Notes: a model not told the origin generated them from the letters alone. Shown: positions 30,033-39,586, counted from the first letter of the stretch. The stretch: DNA of 40,138 nt from Burkholderiaceae bacterium (GCA_014879655.1 JACSRS010000126.1:1-40138); one strand, 5' to 3'. Numbers and translations: made by a program.

Positions 30033-32303
30033 ATGAACACCCTCACAGCTGCACCGGACGGTTCGTCCATCGACATCGGCATCGGCGGCATGACCTGCGC
30101 CTCGTGCGTCTCGCGGGTCGAGCGGGCTTTGAAAAAGGTGCCCGGCGTGCAGGCGGCCACGGTGAACCTGGCGACCGAGTCGGCGCGCATCGAGACCGTG
30201 CCGGGCGGGCCGAGCGAAGCGCAGCTGCGCCGCGCGGTGCGCGATGCCGGCTACGAGCCGCGAACGACCGAGCAGATGGACGCCGGGGGTGACGCATCGC
30301 CCTGGGCGGGCTTCCTGCCGGTGGGCATCGGCCTGCTGCTTTCGGCGCCCCTGGTGCTGCCGATGATCGGCGACCTGTTCGGCCAGCACTGGATGCTGCC
30401 GGCGTGGATGCAGTTTGTGCTGTCAACGCCGGTGCAGTTCATTCTGGGCGCGCGCTTTTACAGGGCGGGCTGGCATGCGCTGCTGGCGCTGACCGGCAAC
30501 ATGGACCTGCTGGTGGCCATCGGCACGACCGCCGGCTGGGCGCTGTCTGTCTGGCTCTGGCTCAGCGCCGAGCCCGGCACCATGGTGCATCTGTACTTCG
30601 AAGGCTCGGCGGTGGTGGTCACCCTCGTGCTGCTGGGCAAGTGGCTGGAGGCGCGTGCCAAGCGCCAGACCACCTCGGCGATCCGCGCGCTGCACGCGCT
30701 GCGCCCGGACGTGGCGCATCTGCTCGGGGCCGATGGTGAGGTTGATGTGCCGGTAGCGGAAGTGATGGTGGGCGACCGCATCGTCGTCAAGCCCGGTGAG
30801 CGCTTTCCGGTCGACGGCACGCTGTCCGAGGGCCGGACACAGGTCGATGAGTCGATGCTCACCGGCGAGCCCCTGCCGGTGGCCAAGCGCGCCGGTGACA
30901 AGCTGACCGGTGGCTCGATCAATGGTGAAGGCCGGGTGGTGATGCAGGTGGCGGCGGTGGGCAACGAGACGGTGCTGGCCACGATCATCCGGCTGGTCGA
31001 AGACGCGCAGGCGGCAAAAGCGCCGATCCAGCGGCTGGTTGATCAGGTGTCGGCAGTGTTCGTGCCGGTGGTGCTGCTGATCGCGCTGGCGACGGTGCTG
31101 GTCTGGTATGTCGGCATCGGCGCAAGCTTCGAGACCGCGCTGATCCACGCGGTGGCGGTGCTGGTGATCGCCTGCCCCTGCGCGCTGGGGCTGGCGACGC
31201 CGGCGGCCATCATGGCCGGCACCGGCGTGGCGGCGAAACACGGCATCCTGATCAAGGACGCGCAGGCGCTGGAACTCGCCCACAAGGTCGACGTGGTGGC
31301 TTTCGACAAGACCGGTACGCTGACCGTCGGCCAGCCCCGGCTGACCGCGCTGGTGGTGGCCGATGGCATGGCGGAGGCCGACGCCCTTGCGGCGGCTGCC
31401 AGTGTGCAAAGCGGCAGCGAACACCCGCTGGCCCGCGCCGTGGTGGCGCAAGCGCAGTCGCGCGGTATCGCTATCGAGACCCCGGACAACGTGCGCGCTG
31501 TACCGGGCCGCGGCAGCGAAGGCGAAGTCGGTGTGCGCAGTTATCTGATCGGCAGCCTGCGCTGGATGGACGAGCTGGGCGTGAGCCTGGGCGCGCTGGC
31601 GCAGCAGGCGCAGGCGTTGCAGGCACAAGGCAACACGGTTTCCGCGATGGCCGAACGCACCACCGGTGGTCTGGCCCTTCGAGCGCTGCTGGCCTTTGGC
31701 GACGAACCCAAGCCGGGCGCGATGGAAGCGCTGGCGGCGCTGCGTGAGCGTGGCATCAAGGCGGTGATGATCTCGGGCGACAACCGCGGCGCCGCCGAAG
31801 CGATGGCGCGGCGGCTCGGCCTGCGCCCTGAAGAGGGCGAAGTCATGGCTGAAGTGCTGCCGGGGGACAAGGCGGCGCTGGTGACGCAACTCAGAAACGG
31901 ACCGGACGGCGCTTCTGCGAACACGCAGGCCGGTGGGAAGCGTGGCGGCCCCCATACCGTGGCCATGGTCGGCGACGGCGTGAACGACGCGCCGGCGCTG
32001 GCGGCGGCGGATGTCGGTCTGGCGATGGGCAACGGCACCGACGTGGCGATGCACGCGGCCGGCATCACGCTGATGCGCGGCGATGTGGGGCTGGTGGCGG
32101 CGGCACTGGACATCTCGGACCGCACGGTGGCCAAGATCCGCCAGAACCTGTTCTGGGCCTTTGCCTACAACGCGGCCGGCATTCCGCTGGCGGCGCTGGG
32201 CTACCTGAACCCGGTGGTGGCGGGCGCGGCGATGGCGCTCAGCTCCGTCAGCGTGATCAGCAACGCGCTGCTGCTCAAACGCTGGCGCCCGCCGGTGCGC
32301 TGA
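30033..32303 (+). CDS. copA: Copper-exporting P1B-type ATPase
   Basis: Pumps Cu(I) out across the inner membrane. 756 residues. One N-terminal HMA domain with [13 protein letters not shown] (Cys22, Cys25), about eight helices, the transport motif [12 protein letters not shown] near residue 380, the phosphorylation site [13 protein letters not shown] near 424, an HP motif ([11 protein letters not shown]) and the hinge [15 protein letters not shown] near 647. The start at 30033 is preferred because an earlier in-frame ATG (30009) lies inside the promoter spacer. A short Gly/Ala-rich insert (about residues 630-642) precedes the hinge. Confidence 0.95.
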   Translation: MNTLTAAPDGSSIDIGIGGMTCASCVSRVERALKKVPGVQAATVNLATESARIETVPGGPSEAQLRRAVRDAGYEPRTTEQMDAGGDASPWAGFLPVGIGLLLSAPLVLPMIGDLFGQHWMLPAWMQFVLSTPVQFILGARFYRAGWHALLALTGNMDLLVAIGTTAGWALSVWLWLSAEPGTMVHLYFEGSAVVVTLVLLGKWLEARAKRQTTSAIRALHALRPDVAHLLGADGEVDVPVAEVMVGDRIVVKPGERFPVDGTLSEGRTQVDESMLTGEPLPVAKRAGDKLTGGSINGEGRVVMQVAAVGNETVLATIIRLVEDAQAAKAPIQRLVDQVSAVFVPVVLLIALATVLVWYVGIGASFETALIHAVAVLVIACPCALGLATPAAIMAGTGVAAKHGILIKDAQALELAHKVDVVAFDKTGTLTVGQPRLTALVVADGMAEADALAAAASVQSGSEHPLARAVVAQAQSRGIAIETPDNVRAVPGRGSEGEVGVRSYLIGSLRWMDELGVSLGALAQQAQALQAQGNTVSAMAERTTGGLALRALLAFGDEPKPGAMEALAALRERGIKAVMISGDNRGAAEAMARRLGLRPEEGEVMAEVLPGDKAALVTQLRNGPDGASANTQAGGKRGGPHTVAMVGDGVNDAPALAAADVGLAMGNGTDVAMHAAGITLMRGDVGLVAAALDISDRTVAKIRQNLFWAFAYNAAGIPLAALGYLNPVVAGAAMALSSVSVISNALLLKRWRPPVR

Positions 32304-32416
32304 ACCGGGGGCGGGTGCCGCGCAACCTGTTCAGGTCTTGACTTGCATCATGTCGCTGGCGGGCGGGAGCGGGCATGCTTGCGCACACCCTTCATTTCGG
32401 GCATCAGGAGACGGAC

Positions 32417-32998
32417 ATGAAACACAGCAGCCTGCAGATCATCCGCGACGAACACGCCTCACTGGCGGCGATGTTGCGCTCGATGCGCATGATGGTCGAG
32501 CGTGGCCCGGCCGATGCGCCGGAGAATTTTTTCGACGTGATGCGGGCGATGCTGTTCTACATCGACGAGTTCCCCGAGCGGCTGCACCACACCAAGGAGT
32601 CCGACCTGCTGTTTCCCCGCGTGGTGCAGCGCGCGCCGCAGGTGATGGGCACGGTCGACCGGCTGGAGCGCGACCACATGTCGGGCGAGAAGGCCGTGCG
32701 CGAGGTGCAGCACCTGCTGCTGGCGTGGGAACTGCTGGGCGAATCGCGCCGGCAGGACTTCACCGAAGCCTTCACCCAGTACGTCGACTTTTACCTGGAG
32801 CACATGCGGCTGGAAGAAACCGTGATCCTGCCCGAGGCGGAAAAAGTGCTGAGCGAAGCCGACTGGAAAGCGCTGGACGAGGCTTTCGAAAAGAACCGCG
32901 ACCCGCTGACCGGCAAATACCCGCCCGACCCGGCCTATGACCGGCTGTTCACGCGGATCGTGATGCGCGCACCCTCGCCGATCGGCCTGGGCGAATAG
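32417..32998 (+). CDS. Hemerythrin-domain protein
   Basis: 193 residues starting after CAGGAG with good spacing. Helical bundle with putative diiron ligands: RDEHASLAAML (His near 13), ERLHHTKESDLLFPRV (His-x3-Glu), LERDHMSGEKAV (His) and LEHMRLEETVILPEAE (His and Glu). The C-terminal tail (DPLTGKYPPDPAYDRLFTRI) is like that of proteobacterial cytosolic hemerythrins of unknown role. Oxygen or nitric oxide binding, or iron storage, are possible. It is the next gene after copA, 113 bases on. TTGACTTGCATCAT upstream (32338) resembles an FNR-type box with two mismatches. Confidence 0.85.
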   Translation: MKHSSLQIIRDEHASLAAMLRSMRMMVERGPADAPENFFDVMRAMLFYIDEFPERLHHTKESDLLFPRVVQRAPQVMGTVDRLERDHMSGEKAVREVQHLLLAWELLGESRRQDFTEAFTQYVDFYLEHMRLEETVILPEAEKVLSEADWKALDEAFEKNRDPLTGKYPPDPAYDRLFTRIVMRAPSPIGLGE

Positions 32999-33064
32999 GC
33001 ACAGGACAAGCGCCGGCTCGGGCGCCTGCGACCCGCAGGTTTCCCGAACTCAAGCTGCCGCCGT

Positions 33065-34183
33065 TCAGGCCGGCACGCTGTCCAGCGCCGGATAGTCGGT
33101 GTAGCCTTTTTCGCGCCCGCCGTAGAACGTGGCGCGATCGGGCTTGTTGAACGGGCCGCCCTGGCGCAGGCGCTCGACCAGGTCCGGGTTGGCAATATAG
33201 GGCCGGCCAAAGGCGACCAGGTCGGCGCCTTCGGCCAGCGCCTGCGCGGCGAGCGCCAAGTCGTAGCCGTTGTTCACCATCCAGGCGCCGGTGCCGCCGG
33301 CGTCGCGCCAAGACTGGCGCAGCGCCGCGTAGTCAAACGGCCGGTCGGCGACTTCGCGCGGGCCGCCGGTGGCGCCCTCGATCACGTGAATGTAGGCCAG
33401 ACCGAGCGGCGCAAGCTGGCGCACCACGTGGTCGAACAAGGGCTGCGGGTCGGCATCGACGATGTCGTTGGCCGGCGTCACCGGCGACAGGCGGATGCCG
33501 GTGCGTGCGCCGCCGATTTCGTCGCAGATCACGCGCATCACCTCCAGCAGGAAGCGGGCGCGGTTTTCGATGGAGCCGCCCCATTCGTCGCTGCGCTGGT
33601 TGGCGCCGGTCTTGAGGAACTGGTCGATCAGGTAGCCGTTGGCCGCATGCACCTCGACCCCGTCAAAGCCTGCGGCAATGGCGTTGCGCGCGGCGCGGCG
33701 GTAGTCCTGCACGATGGCGGGGATCTCGGCCGATTCCAGCGCCCGCGGTGCGGAGGTGTCGGCAAACGCCGGTACGCCGTCGTGGATCAGCACGGTCTTG
33801 GTCTTGGCGGTGATGGCCGAAGGCGCTACCGGCGCGCCGCCGCCGGGTTGCAGTTCGGTGTGCGAGACACGGCCCACGTGCCACAGCTGCGTCACGATCT
33901 TGCCGCCGGCTGCATGCACGGCGTCGGTGACGGCGCGCCAGCCCTTCACCTGCTCGTCGTTCCACAGGCCCGGCACGTCGGCGTAGCCCTGGCCCTGGTG
34001 GCTGATGGCGGTGGCCTCGGTGATCAGCAGGCCCGCGCTGGCGCGCTGTGCGTAGTACGCCGCCATCAGCGCGTTGGGCAGCGAGCCCGGTGCACGGTTG
34101 CGGGTCAGCGGCGCCATCACGACGCGGTTGGCCAGCGACAACGCGCCCGCCTGATAGGGGGTGAACAGATCAGATTGAGACAT
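33065..34183 (-). CDS. Old yellow enzyme family alkene/nitro reductase (NemA-like)
   Basis: Reduces activated alkenes, nitroesters or nitroaromatics using FMN and NAD(P)H. 372 residues from the ATG at 34183 (MSQSDLFTPYQAGALSLANR); an upstream extension of 17 residues is not family-like. TIM-barrel marks: RVVMAPLTRNRA, LLITEATAISHQGQGY, IVTQLWHVGRVSH, FDGVEVHAANGYLIDQFLKT (paired His/Asn of the substrate site), NQRSDEWGGSIENRARFLLEV, and GADLVAFGRPYIANPDLVER. Divergent from the MFS gene. Confidence 0.92.
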   Translation of the reverse strand: MSQSDLFTPYQAGALSLANRVVMAPLTRNRAPGSLPNALMAAYYAQRASAGLLITEATAISHQGQGYADVPGLWNDEQVKGWRAVTDAVHAAGGKIVTQLWHVGRVSHTELQPGGGAPVAPSAITAKTKTVLIHDGVPAFADTSAPRALESAEIPAIVQDYRRAARNAIAAGFDGVEVHAANGYLIDQFLKTGANQRSDEWGGSIENRARFLLEVMRVICDEIGGARTGIRLSPVTPANDIVDADPQPLFDHVVRQLAPLGLAYIHVIEGATGGPREVADRPFDYAALRQSWRDAGGTGAWMVNNGYDLALAAQALAEGADLVAFGRPYIANPDLVERLRQGGPFNKPDRATFYGGREKGYTDYPALDSVPA

Positions 34184-34233
34184 GGGGGAAAGGGTTCGTA
34201 GATGCTGGCGCGTGGCCGGGCGGTTGCAAAGCA

Positions 34234-35511
34234 ATGGAGACTACCCACTTGGCGGCGATCGCGCAGAATGCAAGCGACATGCCCCGCCCCGACCTCTATC
34301 CCGATACCGACAGCGGCGCCCACGCGCTGCGGCTGGCGCTGGCGCTGTCACTGGGCGCGGCCATTTCGCTGGGCGTGACGCGCTTTGCCTACGGCCTGCT
34401 GCTGCCACCGATGCGGGCCGACCTGAACTGGAGCTACACGCTGGCTGGCGCGATGAACACGGTCAACGCGCTGGGCTACCTGCTGGGCGCGCTGATCACT
34501 CCGCGGCTGATGCAGCGCTGGGGCGCCACCACGCTGCTGCTGTGGGGCGCGGTGCTGGCCAGCGTGTTCATGGGGCTGTCCGGCTTTTTCACCGAAGCCG
34601 CGCCCTTGCTGGTGCAGCGCCTGCTGGCCGGCGTGGCCAGCGCCTTCGTTTTCATCACCGGTGGCGTGCTGGCGGCGCGGGTGGGCGCGCTGCAGCCGGC
34701 GCGCGGCGGGTTGCTGATCGGGCTGTACTACAGCGGCACCGGGCTGGGCATCGTGGCGTCGGCGCTGATGGTTCCGTGGGTGCTGGAGCTGGCGCGAGCC
34801 GTGCCGCACGGCTGGGCCTGGGCCTGGTGGGCGCTGGCGCTGCTGTGTGCGCTGGCCGTGCTGGGTCTGATCCGGCCGGCCGAAATACTTCGGAAAGAAG
34901 AGCAGAAAGGCACCAATCGACGCTGGGATGATGCCAAAAAGACTGAAAAAATGACGTTTCAGTGGCTCCCCCTGCGCCATGCGCTGGCGGGTTACGCGCT
35001 GTTTGGCGTGGGCTACATCGGCTACATGACGTTTGTCATTGCGCTGTTGCGGGAGCAGGGCGCGTCGGGCGGCGCGGTGACCTTCTTCTACGCCGCGCTG
35101 GGGCTGGCGGTGATGGCGTCTTCGCGCATCTGGGCGCGCCTGCTGGACGGCAGCCAGGGTGGTGGCGCGCTGGCGCTGCTCAATGCCTTGCTGGGGCTGG
35201 CCACGCTGCTGCCGGCGCTGACCGACTGGTGGCCGGTGGTGCTGGCGTCGGGCCTGCTGTTTGGCGGCGTGTTTCTGTCGGTGGTGGCTTCCACCACGGC
35301 GCTGGTGCGGCACAACCTGCCGCCAGCGCTGTGGCCGGCAGGCATCAGCGCCTTCACCATCGTGTTTGCGGCCGGTCAGATCGTCGGGCCCACCGTGGTT
35401 GGCTGGATTGCCGACGGCCCCGGCGGGCTGGCGCGCGGCCTGATCTATTCAGCCGCCGCCTTGTGGCTGGGCGCGCTGCTGGCGCTGCGGCAAAAGCCGC
35501 TGTCGGGATGA
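34234..35511 (+). CDS. YbfB/YjiJ-family MFS transporter with a repeat-derived loop
   Basis: 425 residues if the first ATG is used; the ATG at 34279 (MPRPDLYPD) gives a more usual N-terminus, and neither has a good ribosome binding site. About 12 membrane helices. The family start ALSLGAAISLGVTRFAYGLLLPPM is clear. The central loop between helices 6 and 7 (about residues 216-241) reads AEILRKEEQKGTNRRWDDAK and onward, and is encoded by repeat copy F on the opposite strand, kept in frame. Substrate unknown. Divergent from the reductase, convergent with the aldolase. Confidence 0.85.
   Translation: METTHLAAIAQNASDMPRPDLYPDTDSGAHALRLALALSLGAAISLGVTRFAYGLLLPPMRADLNWSYTLAGAMNTVNALGYLLGALITPRLMQRWGATTLLLWGAVLASVFMGLSGFFTEAAPLLVQRLLAGVASAFVFITGGVLAARVGALQPARGGLLIGLYYSGTGLGIVASALMVPWVLELARAVPHGWAWAWWALALLCALAVLGLIRPAEILRKEEQKGTNRRWDDAKKTEKMTFQWLPLRHALAGYALFGVGYIGYMTFVIALLREQGASGGAVTFFYAALGLAVMASSRIWARLLDGSQGGGALALLNALLGLATLLPALTDWWPVVLASGLLFGGVFLSVVASTTALVRHNLPPALWPAGISAFTIVFAAGQIVGPTVVGWIADGPGGLARGLIYSAAALWLGALLALRQKPLSG
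34881..34957 (-). repeat. Dispersed repeat, copy F, inside the MFS gene
   Basis: On the minus strand it reads TCAGTCTTTTTGGCATCATC, then CCAGCGTCGATTGGTGCC and TTTCTGCTCTTC. It matches the family consensus through the core. It is 77 bases long and entirely within the coding frame of the transporter. Confidence 0.75.
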
Positions 35512-35542
35512 CGGCAATTCGACAGTCCCGGATGGCAGGGTC

Positions 35543-36322
35543 TCAGGTCTTGTAGCTGCCGTCGATCCGGTCGAGCTTGCGGATGAGCGACGGCCAGACG
35601 AAGGCGCCGCCCATGCCGCCGGTCTGCACGCGCATGGCCTCGCCCACGCCTTTGACGATCGCCGGGTTCACCGGCGTCAGGCTCTCCATGCCGCTTTGCC
35701 CCGCCAGAGCATCGATCTGGATGCGGCAGGTGTTCTCGAAGGTGTACATCGACAGGAAAGCGTCGGCAATCGTGCGGCCCACGGTCAGCAGGCCGTGGTT
35801 GCGCAGCACGAGGTAATTGGCACTGCCGAGATCGGCCTGCAAGCGCGGCTTTTCTTCGTCGCGGAAGGCCACGCCTTCATAGTCGTGATATGCCAGCGAC
35901 GCCAGCACAAAGGTGCTCTGCTGGCTGATGGGCAGGATGCCGTGCTTTTGCGCGCTGACGCCGACGCCGGCGCGTGTGTGGGTGTGCAGCACGCAACCGG
36001 CCTCGGGCCGGGCCTCGTGCACCGCGCTGTGGATCACGAAACCGGCCGGGTTCACCGGGAACGGGGTGTCGTGCAGCTTGTTGCAGTCCATGTCGACCTT
36101 GACCAGGCTGGACGCGGTGATCTCGTCAAACATCAGGCCGTAGGGGTTGATCAGGAAATGGTGCTCGTCGCCGGCCACCGAGGCGGGCAGCTTGGCGCTG
36201 ATGTGGGTGAAGACCAGATCGCTCCAGCCGTACAGGGCCACCAGCCGGTAGCAGGCGGCCAGGTCGCAGCGCAGCGCCCATTCTTCTTCGCTGACGATAC
36301 CTTTGAGGGAGGGGATGTGCAT
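35543..36322 (-). CDS. Class II aldolase/adducin-family protein
   Basis: 259 residues from the ATG at 36322, preceded by GGAG; ten extra residues upstream are open but lack a ribosome binding site. Fold marks: RCDLAACYRLVALYGWSDLVFTHISAKLP, FLINPYGLMFDEITASSLVKVD, HSAVHEARPEAGCVLHTHTRAGVGVSAQ (zinc His-x-His), and LRNHGLLTVGRTIADAFLSMY (third His). Catalysis and substrate are not known for this subgroup, which often has no sugar-phosphate aldolase activity. It follows the YkgJ-like gene by 32 bases on the same strand. Confidence 0.9.
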   Translation of the reverse strand: MHIPSLKGIVSEEEWALRCDLAACYRLVALYGWSDLVFTHISAKLPASVAGDEHHFLINPYGLMFDEITASSLVKVDMDCNKLHDTPFPVNPAGFVIHSAVHEARPEAGCVLHTHTRAGVGVSAQKHGILPISQQSTFVLASLAYHDYEGVAFRDEEKPRLQADLGSANYLVLRNHGLLTVGRTIADAFLSMYTFENTCRIQIDALAGQSGMESLTPVNPAIVKGVGEAMRVQTGGMGGAFVWPSLIRKLDRIDGSYKT

Positions 36323-36354
36323 GCTTGTCTCCAGGTTCGGGGAAAGCGGCAAGC

Positions 36355-36645
36355 TTAATGCGGGGCGGTGAGCTGTTCGAGTCGCGCAAGGTACAGCAGC
36401 GCGTGGGCGCCGCTGTCAGCCCGGGGGCCGCACATCTCCAGCGAAGGCATCAGCTGCTGGCAGACGGCAGGGCGTTCGGGCTGGCCGAAGATGCGGCAGC
36501 GGTTGGCGTCATCGAGCTGCACGCAGCGCACCCCCGCCGGTTTGCTGATGCCATCAATCAGCGGCATGCCGGGAATGGGTGAGCTGATCGACGGCGCGAT
36601 GCAGCAGGCGCCGCAGCCGGGGCGGCAGGCCAGGGTTTCGTTCAT
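36355..36645 (-). CDS. YkgJ-type cysteine cluster protein
   Basis: 96 residues with eight cysteines: [21 protein letters not shown] at the start, [25 protein letters not shown] in the middle and a lone Cys in [10 protein letters not shown]. The pattern CxxCGxCC...C...C...RPxxC is that of the UPF0153/YkgJ family, thought to hold zinc or an Fe-S cluster. Its role is unknown. The family is often next to unrelated genes. No clear ribosome binding site. Confidence 0.86.
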   Translation of the reverse strand: MNETLACRPGCGACCIAPSISSPIPGMPLIDGISKPAGVRCVQLDDANRCRIFGQPERPAVCQQLMPSLEMCGPRADSGAHALLYLARLEQLTAPH

Positions 36646-36701
36646 GGGCGTCGAACGGGTGCCGGCGAAGCAGGCAGCCTGATCAGCTGGAGAACTTCAA
36701 T

Positions 36702-36765
36702 AAACATAGCTGAAAATGACCGATTCACGCTGGGTTGATGCCATTTTGGCTTGAAAAACACCGGA
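36702..36765 (-). repeat. Dispersed repeat, copy G
   Basis: On the minus strand it reads AAAATGGCATCAACCCAGCG, then TGAATCGGTCATTTTCAGC and TATGTTTATT. It lies in the 150-base gap between the FMN reductase and the YkgJ-type gene, which holds nothing else recognised. Confidence 0.75.
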
Positions 36766-36797
36766 AAGCGGGTCAGGGGGTCGGCTTGCGGCCGGGG

Positions 36798-37382
36798 CTA
36801 TGCGGCGGCGTGCAGCCTGCCCGTCGCCCACAACAACTTGTCGACCACGGCCTTGACATTGGTGTGGCTGGCTTCGCTGGTCAGCTGGCCCTGCGCGTCA
36901 AAGGCCTCGCCGGCGCGCGACAGCGCAAACTGCTTCGGCGACACCCAGCACTGCAGGTTGGCCAGCAGCGGCGCCAGATGGCTGAGCGAGCGGACACCGC
37001 CCAAAGCGCCGGGCGAGGCGCTCAGCAGGCCGACCACCTTGTCGGCAAAAGGCCGCGTGCCGCTGGACCAGTCCGGGTGACCCTTGACCGGGCTGGAGAC
37101 CCAGTCGAGGGTGTTTTTCAGCAGCGCGGTGTAGCTGCCGTTGTACTCGGGCGAGCAGATGATCCAGCCGGGGTGGGCGTGAAAGATGGTCTTGAGCCGG
37201 ATGGCCGATTCCGGCGTGCCGCGTGCTTCCAGATCGGCGTTGTAGAGCGGCAGCTCGTGGTCGGCAAGCTCCAGCTGCGTGACCTCGGCGCCGGCGTCGC
37301 GGGCCATCTGCGCGGCGACGGTGGCGAGCTTGCGGTTGAACGATTGCTGCCGGGTGCTGCCGGCAAAGACGAGGATTTTCAT
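36798..37382 (-). CDS. NAD(P)H-dependent FMN reductase family protein
   Basis: 194 residues from the ATG at 37382 (MKILVFAGSTRQQSFNRKLA); an open extension upstream is not family-like. A flavodoxin-like fold with the FMN phosphate loop GSTRQQSFNRKLA and the ICSPEYNGSYTALLKNTLDWVS motif (SPEYNxSxxxxLKNxxDW), plus DKVVGLLSASPGALGGVRSL. Members reduce quinones, chromate or azo dyes with NAD(P)H. Divergent from mnmG, sharing the region 37383-37576. Confidence 0.9.
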   Translation of the reverse strand: MKILVFAGSTRQQSFNRKLATVAAQMARDAGAEVTQLELADHELPLYNADLEARGTPESAIRLKTIFHAHPGWIICSPEYNGSYTALLKNTLDWVSSPVKGHPDWSSGTRPFADKVVGLLSASPGALGGVRSLSHLAPLLANLQCWVSPKQFALSRAGEAFDAQGQLTSEASHTNVKAVVDKLLWATGRLHAAA

Positions 37383-37477
37383 GAGGCTGATTGAACCACA
37401 GGCCGGCGGACCGGCGGGGTCGCGGGGCCTTGCGCCCGGCGCGTTTGCACGCAGGGCGGCATCAATGGGAAAATCGC

Positions 37478-37542
37478 GGGCTTGCCGCTGCCGCACCCGG
37501 TGTCGCTCTGGCAAGCCCTGCGGGTCGCCGGCCCGCGTTTTT
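37478..37542 (+). promoter_or_regulatory. Two hairpins in the mnmG leader
   Basis: GGGCTTGCC (37478-37486) pairs perfectly with GGCAAGCCC (37510-37518). A second short hairpin follows at once (GCGGG, loop of seven, CCCGC), then TTTTT at 37538-37542, like a weak terminator ahead of the mnmG start at 37577. This is an attenuator-like layout (inference). Confidence 0.4.
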
Positions 37543-37576
37543 GAAGATCGGGCCATGGTGGCCCTGGAACCCCCTC

Positions 37577-39550
37577 ATGCTGTACCCCCAGGAATTTGAC
37601 GTCATCGTGGTTGGCGGTGGCCACGCCGGCACGGAAGCGGCGCTGGCCGCTGCGCGCATGGGCTGCAAGACGCTGCTGCTGTCGCACAACATCGAGACAC
37701 TGGGCCAGATGAGCTGCAACCCGTCGATCGGTGGCATCGGCAAGGGCCATCTGGTGAAAGAGGTCGATGCGCTCGGTGGTGCCATGGGCATTGCCACCGA
37801 TGAAGGCGGCATCCAGTTTCGCATCCTGAACGGCTCCAAGGGACCGGCGGTGCGCGCGACGCGGGCGCAGGCCGACCGCATTCTGTACAAGGCGGCGATC
37901 CGCCGGCGGCTGGAGAACCAGCCGAATCTGACGCTGTTCCAGCAGGCGGTGGACGACCTGATGGTGGAGGGCGACCGGGTGGTCGGCGCCGTCACGCAGG
38001 TGGGCGTGCGCTTTCGCAGCCGTACCGTGGTGCTGACGGCCGGCACCTTTCTGGACGGCAAGATCCATGTCGGACTGAACAACTACGCGGCGGGGCGTGC
38101 GGGTGATCCGCCGGCGGTGAGCCTGTCGGCGAGGCTGAAAGAACTGAAGCTGCCACAGGGGCGCCTGAAGACCGGCACGCCGCCGCGGCTGGACGGCCGC
38201 AGCATCGACTTCAGCCAGTGCGCCGAGCAGCCCGGTGACGGCATGCCCGGCGGGGTGGGCGACAGCGTGCCGGTGTTCAGCTTCATGGGTCGGGCTGACA
38301 TGCACCCGCAGCAGATGCCTTGCTGGATCACGCACACCAACGAGCGCACGCACGAGATCATTCGCAGCGGCTTTGACCGCAGCCCGATGTTCACCGGCAA
38401 GATCGAAGGCGTGGGCCCGCGCTATTGCCCGAGCGTGGAAGACAAGATCAACCGCTTTGCCGACAAGGACAGCCACCAGATCTTTCTGGAGCCCGAAGGC
38501 CTGACCACGCACGAGATCTACCCCAACGGCATCAGCACCAGCCTGCCTTTTGATGTGCAGTACGAACTGGTGCGCTCGATGAAGGGGCTGGAAAACGCGC
38601 ACATCCTGCGCCCCGGTTACGCCATCGAGTACGACTACTTCGACCCGCGCTCGCTCAAGAGCAGCTTCGAGACGCGGCAGATCGGCGGCCTGTTTTTTGC
38701 CGGCCAGATCAACGGCACCACCGGCTATGAAGAGGCGGCGGCGCAGGGTCTGTTTGCCGGCATCAACGCGGCCTTGCGGGTGCGCGGTGACGCCAGCTGG
38801 CTGCCGGGTCGCGATGAGGCCTACCTGGGCGTGCTGGTTGACGACCTGATCACCCAGGGCGTGACCGAGCCCTACCGCATGTTCACCAGCCGCGCGGAGT
38901 TCCGGCTGCAGCTGCGCGAGGACAATGCCGACCTGCGGCTGACTGAAACCGGGCGGCGGCTGGGGCTGGTGGACGATGCGCGCTGGGATGTTTTCTGCCG
39001 CAAGCGCGATGCTGTTTCACGTGAAACAGAGCGCCTGAAAAGCACCTGGGTGAACCCGCGCAACCTGCCGGCGACGGAGTCCGAGCGGGTGCTGGGCAAG
39101 GCGATTGACCATGAATACAACCTGTTCGAGCTGCTGCGCCGGCCCGACGTGAGCCACGCAGCGCTGATGTCGCTGGACGGCGGGCGCTTTGCCAGCGCCG
39201 ATCTTTCAGGAGAAAAACTGGGCGAGCTGCGCGCGCCGGTGATCGAGCAGGTCGAGATTGCGGCCAAATATGCCGGCTACATCACCCGGCAGAAAGACGA
39301 GATCGACCGCGCTGCCCACTACGAAGGGCTGAAGCTGCCGGCCGACCTGGACTACCTGCAGGTGCAGGCGCTGTCGTTCGAGGCGCGCCAGAAGCTGGCC
39401 AAGCACCGGCCCGAGACGCTGGGGCAGGCATCGCGCATTTCCGGCATCACGCCAGCCAGCATCTCGCTGCTGCTGATCCACCTGAAAAAAGGCGGCTTCA
39501 AGGGGTTCGCCCGGATTGCGGTGGAGGCGGGCGCCGGTGACCGGGGTTGA
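37577..39550 (+). CDS. mnmG: tRNA uridine 5-carboxymethylaminomethyl modification enzyme MnmG (GidA)
   Basis: Works with MnmE to build the (carboxymethyl)aminomethyl group on wobble U34 of tRNAs, using FAD and NADH. 657 residues; the homologous start [20 protein letters not shown] is at 37577. FAD motif [17 protein letters not shown], then [33 protein letters not shown]-type [58 protein letters not shown] and [18 protein letters not shown] are family signatures. A perfect parS site lies inside the gene at residues about 479-484. Followed by rsmG. Confidence 0.97.
   Translation: MLYPQEFDVIVVGGGHAGTEAALAAARMGCKTLLLSHNIETLGQMSCNPSIGGIGKGHLVKEVDALGGAMGIATDEGGIQFRILNGSKGPAVRATRAQADRILYKAAIRRRLENQPNLTLFQQAVDDLMVEGDRVVGAVTQVGVRFRSRTVVLTAGTFLDGKIHVGLNNYAAGRAGDPPAVSLSARLKELKLPQGRLKTGTPPRLDGRSIDFSQCAEQPGDGMPGGVGDSVPVFSFMGRADMHPQQMPCWITHTNERTHEIIRSGFDRSPMFTGKIEGVGPRYCPSVEDKINRFADKDSHQIFLEPEGLTTHEIYPNGISTSLPFDVQYELVRSMKGLENAHILRPGYAIEYDYFDPRSLKSSFETRQIGGLFFAGQINGTTGYEEAAAQGLFAGINAALRVRGDASWLPGRDEAYLGVLVDDLITQGVTEPYRMFTSRAEFRLQLREDNADLRLTETGRRLGLVDDARWDVFCRKRDAVSRETERLKSTWVNPRNLPATESERVLGKAIDHEYNLFELLRRPDVSHAALMSLDGGRFASADLSGEKLGELRAPVIEQVEIAAKYAGYITRQKDEIDRAAHYEGLKLPADLDYLQVQALSFEARQKLAKHRPETLGQASRISGITPASISLLLIHLKKGGFKGFARIAVEAGAGDRG
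39013..39028. other. parS: parS centromere site inside mnmG
   Basis: TGTTTCACGTGAAACA is a perfect 16-bp palindrome identical to the conserved chromosomal parS consensus bound by ParB (established for many bacteria). It encodes VSRET in mnmG. parS sites lie near the origin, which agrees with mnmG-rsmG (usually followed by parA-parB) and with the oriC-like region 20 kb away. Confidence 0.9.
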
Positions 39551-39586
39551 CCCGCGGTTTTCTGCGACCGGTTTGAAGGCTGAGTC

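Noticed and set aside
30423-32054. 543-codon minus-strand frame opposite copA
   Set aside because: Same shadow pattern; copA motifs on the plus strand are unambiguous.
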